Source of the DNA: Diphasiastrum complanatum
Lineage: Eukaryota; Streptophyta; Lycopodiopsida; Lycopodiales; Lycopodiaceae
Direction of reading: 5' to 3'
DNA length: 64,000 nt
NCBI GenBank assembly: GCA_029204225.1
Contig: MU831904.1
Coordinates: 33,367 to 97,366 of the forward strand
Of the stretch, positions 48,505-60,092 are shown one piece after another (the first letter of the stretch is position 1; the number at the start of each line of letters is the position of its first letter). The notes beneath the pieces are model-generated. The model ran no database searches. It was not told the origin of the DNA and was given only the letters and a program-made list of their open reading frames with translations. The position numbers and the translations under genes were made by a program.

Positions 48505-49186
48505 TGTAAAAATTACAGCAAATAAGGATCCTAAAACACTTGAAATGATGAGGGAAACAATAGCTTATGATTTCATAAGATTAGCACAAGTTGAACCATC
48601 AAAATCCATCAAAAATCTATGCTTGAACCTCACTAAATGGCCCAAATTCTTGAAGAAGGTTTCACACGTGTGAAAGTACGGCCTCCCACAGTCTGAGTAC
48701 TGTACACCAGACTTACATTCAATCCTATAATCATTAGTAATCACAAGTACTCAAACAATTATGAACATAGAGAGCAATTGCACCATTATGAGAGAAAAAA
48801 CATGAAATTGCTTGATTGATTTTGGTGAGATATCATCACCTATATATACATGATCCATCACGGTTTTGGGCAGGTATGAGTAGCCCTAAACCTATCCCTA
48901 ATGCTAATTTTGGTGGATCTTTCATCCCTACCAAGTTAGGGTTGGAATCTTGGAGATCCCTCAACAATGCAAAAATTACCAAAAATAGCTCCTATTTTTT
49001 CTCCCTTGTATCTAAGCATAATTTGGACTCATTCCAAAGGTTCTAACACTTAGGTCTACTTGAGAACATCCTTATGAATGAAATCCTATGCTATTTTGCA
49101 CGTGTGACAAGCCACATCATGACCATCTAACTATTTACAAGTCATATGACCAAAACTAGTCAAGCTAGAATTGTGAATTTTTAACA
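48505..49186 (-). repeat. 3' LTR of element B2
   Basis: TGTAAAAATTACAG to GAATTTTTAACA, 682 bp, the same length as the B1 LTR at 16861-17542. It is followed by CTCCTCCTCAC, the complement of the purine tract. Palindrome at 48661-48674, minus-strand TATA at about 48850. Confidence 0.93.
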
Positions 49187-49200
49187 CTCCTCCTCACTAT

Positions 49201-51729
49201 CTAGCTTGGTTCAATCATTGCTTTACTAATCACTCCAAGTGATGATCTGAACTTCATAAAAGGTGTCTTTTGAAGTGGTTTAGTAAGTAGATCAGCTACA
49301 CATTCATTGCTTGGAACATGCTCCAAAGCAATCTCCTTGGCTTGCACCATTTCTCTCACAAAGTGATGGCATATCTCAATGTGCTTAGATCTTGCATGGA
49401 AGATTGGGTTAGATGCAAGGTGTTGGGCTGATATATTGTCATTGTAGATGATTGGTGCCTCCTCTGAATCCATGATCTTTAGTTCCACCAATAATCTCTT
49501 GATCCAAAGTACCTCCTTTGTAGTGGTTGTCAAAGCTTTGTACTCGGCCTCGGTTGAAGATAGAGATATAGTTTCTTGCTTTTTTGAAAGCCATGAAACC
49601 ACACCTTCTCCTATGAAAGTTGAATAGGCACTTGTTGAATTCCTATCCCTCTTGTCCCCTGCAAAATCTGAATCACTAAATGCATGAAGGTTAATCACAT
49701 CTCCTCTATATAGAATCCCAAAATCCAATGTACCCGAGATGTATCTTAGAATTCTCTTAGCCTTTTTCTAATGGATATTCAATGGATTTTGCATGGATTG
49801 GCTCAACCTACATACACTAAAGCTAAGATCTGGTCTAGTTATAGTGATCCACATTAAGGAACCTATAAGTTGCCTAAACAAAGTGATGTCCATGAAGGAT
49901 CTTTCATCATCTTCATTTGGCACTTTTACATCTTGCTCCATTGGTGTGTCAACACTTTTGCATACTTCCATCTTAAACTTCTTCAAAAGACTTTGAGCAT
50001 AGTTTACTTGACTTATAAAGATAAAATCAGACCCTCTAAGTACTTCTATGCCTAAGATGAAGTGAAGACACCCTAGATCTACCATCTTGAACTCTAAGGA
50101 TAGATCTATCTTGATTTTTTCAATACCATCAACACTATTTCCACTAATGATGATGTCATCTACATAAATGAGTAAAAGTACAATACCAACATCATCAAAC
50201 TTAATGTAAAGAGTGGTATCATATTCACTTTGAACAAAAGAAAGTGAAATAAGATAGCAATGTAGTCTTGAATTCCAAGATCTTGAGGCTTGCTTCAAGC
50301 CATAGATGCTTCTTTGGAGATGGCATACTTTGTTCTCCATTCCATGCTTGATGAACCCTTGTGGCTGCTCCATATAGATATCCTCTTCCAAAAAACCATT
50401 CAAGAAAGCATTAGAGACATCCATTTGACATAGAATCCATCCAAAATGTGATGCAAGTGCAATGATTAGTCTTATTGTGACCATCTTGGCCACGGGTGCA
50501 AAAGTTTCCTCATAGTCTATCCCTCTCTCTTGAGCATAACCTTTTGCAACTAATCTTGCTTTATGTTTGTTAACACTCCCATTTGCATTCAACTTAAGCT
50601 TGAAGACCCACTTGCATCCTATTACATTCCTTTGAGGTCTCTCAACAAGCAACCAAGTTTCATTCTCAATCAAGGCATCATACTCATCCAACATAGCTTT
50701 ATACCATTCTTTGGAGTTCAATGCATCTTCAACATTAGACGGTTCTTCAAAACTAGATAAAGCATAAGAAGTGGATGATATACCCTCAACTTGCTGTCCT
50801 TTGCCTTGATATGTGAGCCTTGATGGCTCCACTTTTGCCCTTGAAGATCTCCTTGGTGTGATAGGTGGGTTTGGTGCTTGCTCCTCCATGAGCTCCTCCT
50901 CAAAACCAAGATCTTGCTCCTCGGCCATCTTCTTCTTGATTGTTGGAGCACTTGAGCCTTCTTCAAGCATATGCATATGATGTTCATCAAAGATGACATC
51001 CCTTGAAACAACAAATTTGTTCAAGGATGGGAGATAGACTTTGTAGCCCTTGCTTGAGCTTGCATATCCAAGCATGATCCCTCTTGTGGAAGATGGATCC
51101 TCCTTGGTTCTTGTTTCCAATGGCACATGCACATAACATATACACCCAAAAACTTTCAAGTGATTAAGATTGGGTTTCTTTCCATACAACATCTCATATG
51201 GAGTTTTGCCTTCAATTGCTTTGCAAGACACCCTATTCATCAAGTAGTTTGCACATACAAGAGACTCACCCCAAAAGGATTTGGGCAAACAAGCATCTAA
51301 TCTTAAAGCCTTAGAACATTCACATAATATTCTATTCCTTCTTTCAGCAACTCCATTTTGTTGAGGAGTGTAAGGACAAGAAGTCTCTTTCTTGATCCCT
51401 TCCTCCTCACAAAAGGCCTTGAACTCATTGGAGATGAATTCTCCACCATTGTCACTTCTAAGAATCTTGATGCTATGATTATGATGCTTTTCCACAAACA
51501 ACTTGAACTTTACAAAAGTATCAAATACTTGAGACTTGAAGGAAAGTAAGAACACCCAACAATATCTTGAGTAGTCATCAATGAAGGTTAAAAACATGGA
51601 TGAACCTCCATTAGATTTGGTGCTAGCAATGTGCACATCCGAGTGTATGAGTTCAAGAGGATGAGATGACTTTGTGATGGATTTAGGAAACACCTTCTTA
51701 TGTGCCTTGGATAAGGCACAAGCTTCACA
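49201..51729 (-). pseudogene. copia B2 integrase-RT-RNase H
   Basis: Minus strand, one frame from 51693 to 49201 with one stop (TAG replacing Trp after NPLNIH near 49769). Integrase HSDVHIAS, FIDDYSRYCWVF, RSDNGGEF and GVAERRN keep the acidic residues. RT has HKARLVAKGYAQ, MDVSNAFLNGF and LIYVDDIIISG. RNase H has SDSDFAGDKRDR, SSTEAEYKALT, RSKHIEICHHFVRE and CVADLLTKPL. Gag, protease and the integrase N-terminus are missing: coding breaks off at 51729 (after the complement of KAHKK text) against a tandem repeat. RT and RNase H would be close to intact but cannot be expressed from a proper start here. Confidence 0.93.
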
Positions 51730-52070
51730 CCTCTAAAGTTCCATCTTAGTATCACTAAGACCAGGACACAGAGAAATCTGCAAGGGTTTGTTGTCAATCA
51801 AAAAACAAAAAAATAAATAAATAACAAACTTTTGTAAAAGCTTCTGAAGTTCCATCTTAGTCTCACTAAGACCAGGGCACAGAGAAATCTGCAAGGGTTT
51901 GTTGTCAATAAAAAAAAAAAAACACATAACAAACTTTTGTAAAGGCCTCTGAAGTTCCATCTACTAAGACCAGGACACAGAGAAATCTGCAAGGGTTTGT
52001 TGTCAATAATAAAAAAAATAAAAAAATAAAAAAGAAATAAAAAAAAATTAATTATATATTATAATAATTT
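51730..52070. repeat. about 105-111-bp tandem repeat, three units, and A-rich tail
   Basis: GTTCCATC plus the phrase CACAGAGAAATCTGCAAGGG recurs with GTTCC at 51738, 51849 and 51954 (periods 111 and 105). The third copy is cut short by an A/T run (52005-52070). It begins exactly where B2 is truncated. Confidence 0.92.
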
Positions 52071-52501
52071 TAGCCCAAGCCTCTTTGGTAAGTGACTTTG
52101 TCTTTGATAGACTTCTCCCAAGACCGCCAAGGCTAAAGCGAATTATAGTTGGTATTGAAAAATCCTTCTATAAACTTGCGGAGAAGTGTCGAAAAGTAGT
52201 TTTTTGAAGCAAAACTAAACCTTTGCCAAAAACCCTACATAAGTACTTTTTCAATTATCGTCCCTCGTCCTAAGACTTTCGTTGGAAGGGCATAATTGAA
52301 ATTATTTATAAAATCTACCCTTGCCCAACCCGTGAATGTTCTAGACAAAGGAATATTTCTGCTTTATTCATCCTGTCTTTTCCTCTTCCATCACCTCATC
52401 ATCAATTCTCTCATAGACATTTCAAAAACTGCATCTCACAATCTCTCTCTTGTACATCACCACACCACTCCATATCACCTTCACCTTGCACACAGCAGGC
52501 C
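52071..52501. other. no gene recognised; probably leader of element I
   Basis: No 5' LTR or primer site could be identified before the gag of element I. The sequence is unremarkable. Confidence 0.4.
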
Positions 52502-54326
52502 ATGGCAATTTATGAGCAGCTTGCCCAAATCTTGATGCTTTCTAGAGAAACTCTCAAGGGCTACACTGCACGATTTGCCAAGATGGCGGGAGATTGGAAT
52601 TCCGGTCTTCCTAGTCACCACAAAATGGCATTTTTTTTTATGCTGGATTACCGCACGAGATCAAGATTGGTATGTCACCCTTTACATCATATACTAGTCC
52701 AAACAAACTCTGTAAGATAGCTGCTATTGCAGAAGCACAGATCTTGCACACACCATCATAGTCCATATCCAACATTCAAACAATCAGTGATGATAGAGCA
52801 TCTAATCCACAAGATGCCACAGACAACGCTAGCCAAAGTACTAGCAACACGGACGATCAGATGCAAGTTGTCGGTGACACAGAGGAGATGTGCAGTCAAT
52901 CTGATTACCTCCCAAAACCACAAATTGCCAATCGGAAGATCCAACCACTGGACCAGTGCCATTATTGTTTTGGAAAACATCCAACACCTCAATGTCCAGT
53001 TCGGAATCCGAGATTACAAAATCAATCCAATAAGGGAATTCTGGAGATTGGGAATCAATCAACAAAATCCTCATCTATGCCATCTAGCTTGTCATCAGAT
53101 CGCTCCTCCAAAGAAAGTGGATTGGTCTCAGGACTTTCAGAATCTTCTCTAGTGTCTAGGCAAGGTTCGATGGAAGTATTGGTTATATCAACGAGCGGAC
53201 CATCCCAGGTAGGGGAAGTTCAAACTGGCTCACCACTATATTTCGTGGAAGGGATCAAAGGAGACCTGATACCGTTGTACGCGCATCAATTGAGAGGTGA
53301 CAGAATCTTATACACGATATGGTGTTTCGGATGTGGAGGTAAACATCGTAGATCAGAATGCTCACACCGAAATGATATGTCCTCCTTCTATACTTGGTGT
53401 GAACAATGCGGCATCAATCACCCATGTTGTGATTGTCCACTAAGAGATCAAAGAAAAGCAGTTATGACTCCTACCTGCTTGAATCGGCAACCTACGTATG
53501 ACCATGCAAATCCACCAACCGAGAAGCTGCACTACAAACGCAAACTTCTAGTGCCACCTGGTTACGAAGCAGATGCGGATGGAAGGAATGAGAGAAAGAT
53601 CCAGAAACAAGTTGACACGGCCACACATGAATCACCAACACAACAGAAGACAGAGTGGGTAAAATTTAGCCAACTAGGGATAGCGAAAGAAGCAAGAAAT
53701 TGGCAACAGATGCAATCCAGCAGATTCTACCAAGCCTCATTAAACAAATGCTGCCACAACTTCTGGTGGATAAATTACAAAGGGGCCTCACGTCAACCAT
53801 GCAACTTGAAGGCAAACTGACTACCAGTCAATGCAATGATCCATCTGTACCACCTTCAAGAGAGTAGTCCATTGAGAAAGGAAAGACTAAGGTGGGAGAT
53901 TGTCCTCTGATTTCAACACCAATCATAAGCAAGATCCAACCACAGTCGGAATGTTCCACTCAACATCTAGCCACCACAAAGCTACATCAGGATATCACAT
54001 TGCTTAGACGGCCAAATCCAGGGAATCCAAGCCCAAAATGGCCAATTGCACAGCAAGAACCAGAACCTATAATGACAAAGCCTTGTCCTAAATCTATGAT
54101 ATTGACTGCTGAGGAAAGTCATCAGGCTGATGCATACTTCAAATACCTGGACAGACAAGAGCATCAAGCAAACATGTCATATCCACATTATGATTTGGGG
54201 GATTCCATGACATTGGGACCAATTATGCAGATCTATGAGGATCCTCAGATGGCATACCTCGACTACCCAATTGTCAATGAACAAGGTTATCCGGAATGGC
54301 CACCAGACCCTTATGGGTATTATTGA
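52502..54326 (+). pseudogene. gag-only gene of element I with triple zinc knuckle
   Basis: Starts near MAIYEQLAQILMLSRE (52502) with gag-like KGYTARFAKMAGDWN, then frame changes near 52690 and 53840. The middle frame (52861-53820) has three knuckles, all C-x2-C-x3-H-x4-C: CHYCFGKHPTPQC, CFGCGGKHRRSEC and CEQCGINHPCCDC. The last frame ends YPEWPPDPYGYY and a stop at 54326. There is no pol after it; the element's 3' LTR begins 190 bp downstream. It would act as an RNA-binding coat protein, supplied with pol in trans. Base composition is less AT-rich than in the copia copies. Confidence 0.7.
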
Positions 54327-54516
54327 AAATCTGGCAAGTCCAAGTTCTTGCTGATTGCCATCATCCAATAAAGCCTCAAGTTTTATGTAATCGAATTTTA
54401 TCCACGCTTATCCTGAAGCACCCATGTCCCAACAATAAAAGAACCGACAACAGTGCCCCTTCACGACAGTTGCAGCCTCGTGCCAAGGGACCGACACTAC
54501 TTTGGGCCGTGGACCC

Positions 54517-55144
54517 TGTTGTGGGTATTTCCTGCACAATAATGAACAAGTGGGTCCCACCACTTGAAATACTATTGGCCAAGCCTTACCTAGTGGGCCC
54601 CACCACAGTGCAGTGTACAGTTAGAATAATAAGTGTGAGGGCATTGGCGTCCTGCATGTGTAAGCCCAACCCAATGAGCACGCAAAATGGTGAGGTAGAA
54701 CTTGAATAAAATACTTGGGGCCTTAGTTAGAATAAATTAATTAAAAAGCCCAAAGTCAAGTTCATAAGGTTCTAGGTTAAAAGGGAATCTCTCAAACTCA
54801 CATGAATCATGTGAGTTTGGCCCTTTTCTTAATGAACCATTAGATTGAAGTTCAATTAGTTTGAAGGGCTAGGATGCCATTGTAAATAGGCCAATGAGAG
54901 CTAAGATGGCCCTCTCTCCTCAACTATATAAGGAGGCCATTTCCCATTGTACATATCTTCATCTTTCTCAATAAAGCTCTCTCTCTCTCTCTCTCTATCT
55001 CTCTTCTCTCCTCTCTCTAAACTCTCTCTCCTCTCTCCTCTCTCTCATCACTCCTTCCTCTCTATCTCCCTTCTCTCTCTCTTGTTATGCAGGTGTGCAT
55101 GGGTGGCTCCCAGTGAACGGACCCCTATACTACGACGGACTACA
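54517..55144 (+). repeat. 3' LTR of element I
   Basis: TGTTGTGGGTATTTCC to GGACTACA, 628 bp. TATA box CTATATAAGG at about 54924, AATAAA at 54970, then a CT-rich leader. It is followed by TTGGC, which pairs with CTGGC beside the partner LTR start at 60092 as a target duplication with one change. The first 50 bp match 60092-60043 (minus) with three differences. Confidence 0.85.
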
Positions 55145-56841
55145 TTGGCTCATTTCCGTGCACTTTGAGCTTCTGTAGAGGCCTTTCCCTCCTGCTTATT
55201 TCCTTCGGTTGTTGATGACACTCATATTGTTGGTCCTGATCCTACGGTGCTCCTCGCATTTTATTATTTCTCTTAGGAGCTGGCTTCTCTTGGTTTGTCT
55301 ATTCAAACTCGCAAGTGTTCAGTGTGGTCTCCAGCAGGTCTTCCCCCGAACTTTGTTCCTCCTCAAGGTTTCGCATTTAGGGTGTTCCTTTTGGGTCTAT
55401 TTCCTTTAGATCTACTTTTCTTGGTGAGGCTCTCTAGGAGGATGTTGCTCATTCAGATCTGCTTCTCCGGTTGGCTGACACTCAGGTCACGTTTGGCATC
55501 TTGACGTCTTGCTTTATCCAGCGTCCAACTTATTTGCTGCGGACTTTTCTCCCTGCTCAGGACTTTTTGCATCTTCTCTATTCCTTTGACAACTCTATTA
55601 TGGATGTTTTAGGCCGCCTTTTGGGCCCAGGTTCTTTGGATGGTGTGGAGACCCTTTCAGCTCGGAACCAGACATAGTTACCCATTTCTTGTGGAGGTGT
55701 GGGTCTTCTGTCTATGCTTTCTTCTGCACTTGCAACTTTTCTTGGGAGCTAGGCTCTTGTCGCCCTTGCTTTGTCTTCTTGGTTCCTTTCTGGCTTTCGC
55801 CCTCTCTTGGCAAATTGCATTGTTCATGTGGATAGCAATTCTCTGCCTTTCTAGCACCTCCTCATCACTACGCGAGAGCTCCCCCCCCTCTCTGCCCAAG
55901 CTTGTCTTCCTCCTTTTGAACAACTCCTCACTTTCAGTTCAGATCACCTACAAGAGACCCTCTTGGAACATGTGCACAAGCAAACCCTTTCCAGCATGAT
56001 TTTTGAGGCTCCTTCGGCGTTGCATCGAGCTCGGCTTCTTTCTTATGCGGGTCCTAGTGTGGGGGCTTGGTTGTCAGCTCGGCCTATTATTCCTTCTTTT
56101 TGGTTGTCTTCGGCCATCTTCACCACTGCTCTTCATCTTCGCTTGGGGCTACCTCATCCTTCAGTCTTGGGTCTCTTTAGGTGTGTCTGTGGTCACCCTA
56201 TTGATGCTCTTGTTATCCACCTCCTCCGCTGTCCTTTTGGGAGTGAGCACACAGCTACGCATGATGTTGTCAGAGATGCAGTAGCCGCTATAGCCAGAGA
56301 TGCAAGATTCCATGTCCTCAGAGAGCAGTCTCATGTCTTTCCTTCTTTCGCGTCCCACTCTTTCCGTAGGCGTGTTGACATTGTCCTCTCTCGGGATGGG
56401 CTTTGTACTTTGGCAGATGTTGTTGTTGTTGATCCCACGTGTGGTGACCTATTTTCTCGCTCTGCCTTCACACTAGGAGAAGTGGCAGGTGTGGTAGCAC
56501 AAGAGAAGGAAAAATTCTACTCCAATGGGCACCCCACTGATGCTTTCCTTCCCCTGGCAATTGAGTCTTATGGCACCTTGCATCGACGATTTGAGGATTT
56601 TCTTCGCATGTGTTCTCATCAGGCAACAGAGCGTCAAGGTATTCTTGGTTCTATTCTCGTGGCTTCTTTCAAACAACGTATTTTCATTGCCCTGCAACAT
56701 GCTCAAGCCCATTCAATTCTGCAACGGGCGACGGTGGCTGGGTCTGCTACATCTCATCTCCCTTCATTAGCCGACTTAGCACCTTTTCACTTTTTTGATC
56801 TGTTGCAGCCAGTTGGCAGACTCCCACTGACATCATCATAG
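55145..56841 (+). pseudogene. R2-like non-LTR element, C-terminal half: RT end, Cys-His motif, endonuclease
   Basis: Opens with LAHFRALRA-type text, then the RT catalytic motif VVDDTHIVGP (55209-55238), RT thumb text (55437-55676) with frame changes, and a clean 292-codon frame 55963-56841. The latter holds LRLGLPHPS, a Cys-His motif C-x-C-x9-H-x3-C (CVCG...HLLRC), HDVVRDAVAAIARDA, and RRVDIVLSRDG...LADVVVVDP, the arrangement of a restriction-like endonuclease. In the R2 group this nuclease nicks the target for target-primed reverse transcription. The N-terminal half lies inverted at 60093-61678. Alternative: another RT lineage with the same C-terminal domain. Confidence 0.7.
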
Positions 56842-57129
56842 TTTATGCACTTTTATTTTTAATGCCAGGATTTGGATTAATCTCTTGTTTGAGCTTACTT
56901 TTGTATAACCTTCCCCTTCGCGGTGTACATATCTTTTTCATCAATGTACCTACTACTTTTTTCTATGAATAAATGCACCAAGATTTCGTTTATAAAGTTG
57001 TTTAGGCGTAAGTTTATTTGAATTATCATATTTGGAAAGTGATAGAAAGCTGATAGGTCGAGTTTAAACCGATTCAAATTGGTAAATTTAGAAGCATTGA
57101 ATCTAGTCTATTGGTAGAATAGATCTAAA
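56842..57129 (+). other. 3' flank of the R2-like half; start of Q LTR not delimited
   Basis: No poly(A) tail is evident after the stop at 56841. From about 57000 the text begins to resemble the U3 of LTR Q' (46860-46910), so the Q LTR starts somewhere here. Confidence 0.4.
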
Positions 57130-57217
57130 ACTTTCTAAATGATGATAAGCTTGGACAAGCACATCCAAATAGGTCAAGGACCTATTATATATAGTGTACG
57201 AGCATGGGAAGAGGGCA

Positions 57218-57302
<85 letters not shown>

Positions 57303-57428
57303 CATGCTTATGGAAGTGATCTCTTTGGATTTCTGTTATTATCTATGTTTGCATTGTCTTGTTAATATCTTGAATTCTTGTGTGTAGAATGCTATTTTAA
57401 GTTGTGTATTGACTTCACATGTGTGAAA
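57130..57428 (+). repeat. LTR of family Q with (CT)n tract
   Basis: TATATATAG at 57186, GCATGGGAAGAGG, then about 42 CT repeats (57216-57299), then ATTCATGCTTATGG and a one-mismatch palindrome TTCACATGTGTGAA (57414-57427). It is cut at 57428 by the LTR of P, exactly behind the palindrome. Same structure as the inverted copy at 42481-42898. Confidence 0.8.
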
Positions 57429-58398
57429 TGTTGGATTTATCTCCTCTACTCTCCTAAATCCTATGTAAATCTTACTCCATTCATGCTGCTGCATTTTTTA
57501 CTTGTGTTGTCCCACAGTCTGCATATGTGAACTGTTTGTCGCCACAGTCTGCATTTTTACTCAGGATTTTCCACAGGCAAAAAATCCGACATTATTGCCT
57601 TTTCACCTTCGGGCCATCCTAAGCAACTAAGTGTTTTGCGACACTTCCAAAAAAGCGACAGTTACAGGGTCTGCATAGATACAAGAAATTTTTAAACAAG
57701 CGAAAAATGCGACACTGCATTTTTACACGCAATTTATGACAGGCAAAAATTGCGACAAAGTGTCACAATTTTTGCATTTTCACTAGCGTCAATTTTAGCG
57801 AAGCCCGACGTCGCAGCCTTCTCATGCTCGTTCTATGCACTGTGCAATCAGATTTGACAACGACAACAGCCACCCATGATCTCCTACAGACAGCACAACC
57901 ACTTTTGTACCTTTTTCATCTGCACACCTATACAATTCGTGTATATACTATTCACAAATAGAGAATGAAGAGAGAGAGGTAACATATGAGACAGCCATTG
58001 TAGATGCTTTCACGCATCGATTCTTTCTATCAGACAGATTGTCAATAATAGGTCCATAACCTTCACAAATTGTGATTAGCTTTGTGAAGCACATGGTTAC
58101 ATCCACTATTGTTTTGTGCTCACTTGCATTATTGACTTGTATATTTCATTATACTTAATGTGATTACAACTTTGTTTGGTTCTGCATTCAGATTCGTGTC
58201 AATACTGCAATGTTTTTCCATGTTCTGTCTGACTATCTAATTGATTTGTCTGGTTGTCTGCTCATCACTTCCACTACCACCATGCATTAGAAGCTCTAAA
58301 ATTATTATGTTCTTGTGTTCGCCTACTAAGTCACCAGTAGTGCATGCATCAAGAAAATTGAAGAGGATTGATCTATCCTTCCCTCAACTTCTCCGACA
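57429..58398 (+). repeat. 5' LTR of copia P
   Basis: TGTTGGATTTATCTCC to CTTCTCCGACA, about 970 bp, with the primer site TGGTATTAGAGCC (58399-58411) directly after it. Its start matches the L 3' LTR (complement of 5607 leftwards). The interior has several GCGACA/GCAAAAATTGCGAC words. The partner 3' LTR is not in the window. Confidence 0.8.
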
Positions 58399-58663
58399 TG
58401 GTATTAGAGCCATGGATTGCTATTCTTTGATTATTTATAACATTAATATCAGAAACTATTTGATTTCTCAAGCGGTTTCATTTTAGAGCTATTTCTATAG
58501 CCTGATTAGCTTCCACAAAAACAAGACTCTACTAGCTGATAGAGTGATTGTCTTCTTCTTCTATAATTTAGCACCATATTTTCAAACTTAAAGTCACTGA
58601 TAGTTACTACTATCACCTAGACTAATCTTTCACATAAATTCCCACGGGAAAGCCAGTCCTATC

Positions 58664-58945
58664 ATGGAAAAGCTTGATGGAGCTAGTTACCATCTGTGAA
58701 AATTTAAGATGAGAACCGTGCTAATGGCTAAGGAGTTGTATGACGTTGTTATAGGTGCAGAAAGAATACCCAAAGTTGACGACGCAACAATCTCCAGATG
58801 GAAATTGAAGGATGGCAAAGCATTTGCGCTGATCATCCTCAACATTTCGGATACTCAAATCGGCCATGTGTCCGAAGCTTAGACATCCAAGGAAGTCTGG
58901 GACATCTTGAACACATTATACAAAGTGCGAGATATAGATGGCTAG
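58664..58945 (+). pseudogene. copia P gag N-terminus
   Basis: ATG at 58664, MEKLDGASYHL, then a TGA in place of the usual Trp, KFKMRTVLMAKELYDVV, SRWKLKDGKAFALIIL and TSKEVWDIL. This is the conserved gag start of many plant copia elements. It breaks off near 58945; the following 250 bp are not recognisable. Confidence 0.8.
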
Positions 58946-59189
58946 AATAAAAAAAAACTTGGGCTGAGTCATATGGAATTCTCACAAAAACATTATGTAC
59001 AGGAGCAGAAACAGAAGTGGAAAGAATATTTACAGATTTCTCTGTTATTCTATCTAGCTCCTCTTGGGTAATCAACACTTTTGGTGATGAAACCTGCTGA
59101 GGAGCTAGACGAATAACAAGAGGAAGTCTTGGGGACAGTTGGCCTTCGAGATCCACCCTTCTTGGGGACAGCCTACTTTCTCTTCCTCC

Positions 59190-59925
59190 TAAAGGTAGTA
59201 GGCACGTTGGTTCTATCCAGAGGCAGGTCTCTGGAGGTGCGGATCAGCAGAGAGAGGGGAAGGGAGCGATGGAGGCGAGTGAATGAAGGTGAGGGAGGGA
59301 GCACAGCTGTAGGTAGGGAGTAGAGAGCTGGAGGGGAGGTGAAGGGGGAAGCAAGTAGCAGGGGGTGAAGGAGTGGACAGGGAGGCGTGGAGAAGGGAGT
59401 AGTGAGGGAGGCAGTGGAGCAGGAAGGGAAGGGACAATAGGCGAGGGAGGAAGCTGCAGAGCAGAAGGAGAGAGCGGAGTAGCAGACATGTAGGACAGGG
59501 CAGCAAACGAAGAGAGGGGGCAGAGGTGGAGCGAGCAGGGATGAGCAGCGGGGAAGGGGGAAGGAGCGGAGGAGCAGGGAGGGAGAACAACAAGCGAGGG
59601 AGTGAGCGAGAAGGGGGAGGGAGTGGAGATCGCAACAGGGAGGGAGAGAGTAATGGGAGGTAGCGAGGCAGTTGGGAGGGGAAGGAGGTGGAGCGATGAA
59701 GGAGGGTGGGGAGAGAGCAGCACGTTGATAGCGAGGAAGGGAGCGGGTGAGGAGCAAGAGAGGGGATGGAAAGGGAGGTGAAGGGGGCGGATGAGGAGAG
59801 AGCAAGGGGTGTGAGCAAGAGGGGGAGTAGTGCTACGAGCAACAAACGAGGGAGGGAGGGAGCGAGTGAGCGAGTGAGCGAGAGGGGGTGGTGAAGGGAG
59901 GGGAAGCAAAGAGAGAGATTTTTTT
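59190..59925. repeat. 0.7-kb polypurine (G/A) tract
   Basis: Plus strand almost purely G and A with short words such as GGGAGGGGAAGGGAG, GCAGGGAGGG and GAGCGAGTGAGCGAG. Three overlapping long frames on the minus strand (Ser/Pro/Leu-rich) come from this composition and are not genes. It ends in a T-run at 59920-59932. Confidence 0.9.
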
Positions 59926-60042
59926 TTTTTTAAAGGAGGCTTGATCCATATCAAAACTGAGATTACGGCAATAAAAAACACTGAGCAATTTGAAAAAAAT
60001 CTGACACAATATATAGCTTAAAAAACAAAATTAATCCCTTGC

Positions 60043-60092
60043 CAAGTGGTGGGACCCACCTGTTCATTATTGTGTAGGAAATACGCACAACA
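60043..60092 (-). repeat. first 50 bp of element I 5' LTR, truncated
   Basis: Minus strand TGTTGTGCGTATTTCC to CCCACCACTTG, matching 54517-54566 with three differences, then diverging. It sits directly after host sequence ending CTGGC (complement of 60093-60097) inside the R2-like RT. Confidence 0.85.

Noticed and set aside
59173-59981. Three overlapping frames of 210-245 codons on the minus strand, Pro/Ser/Leu-rich
   Set aside because: They follow from the polypurine tract on the plus strand; no domain, and all three frames are equally open.
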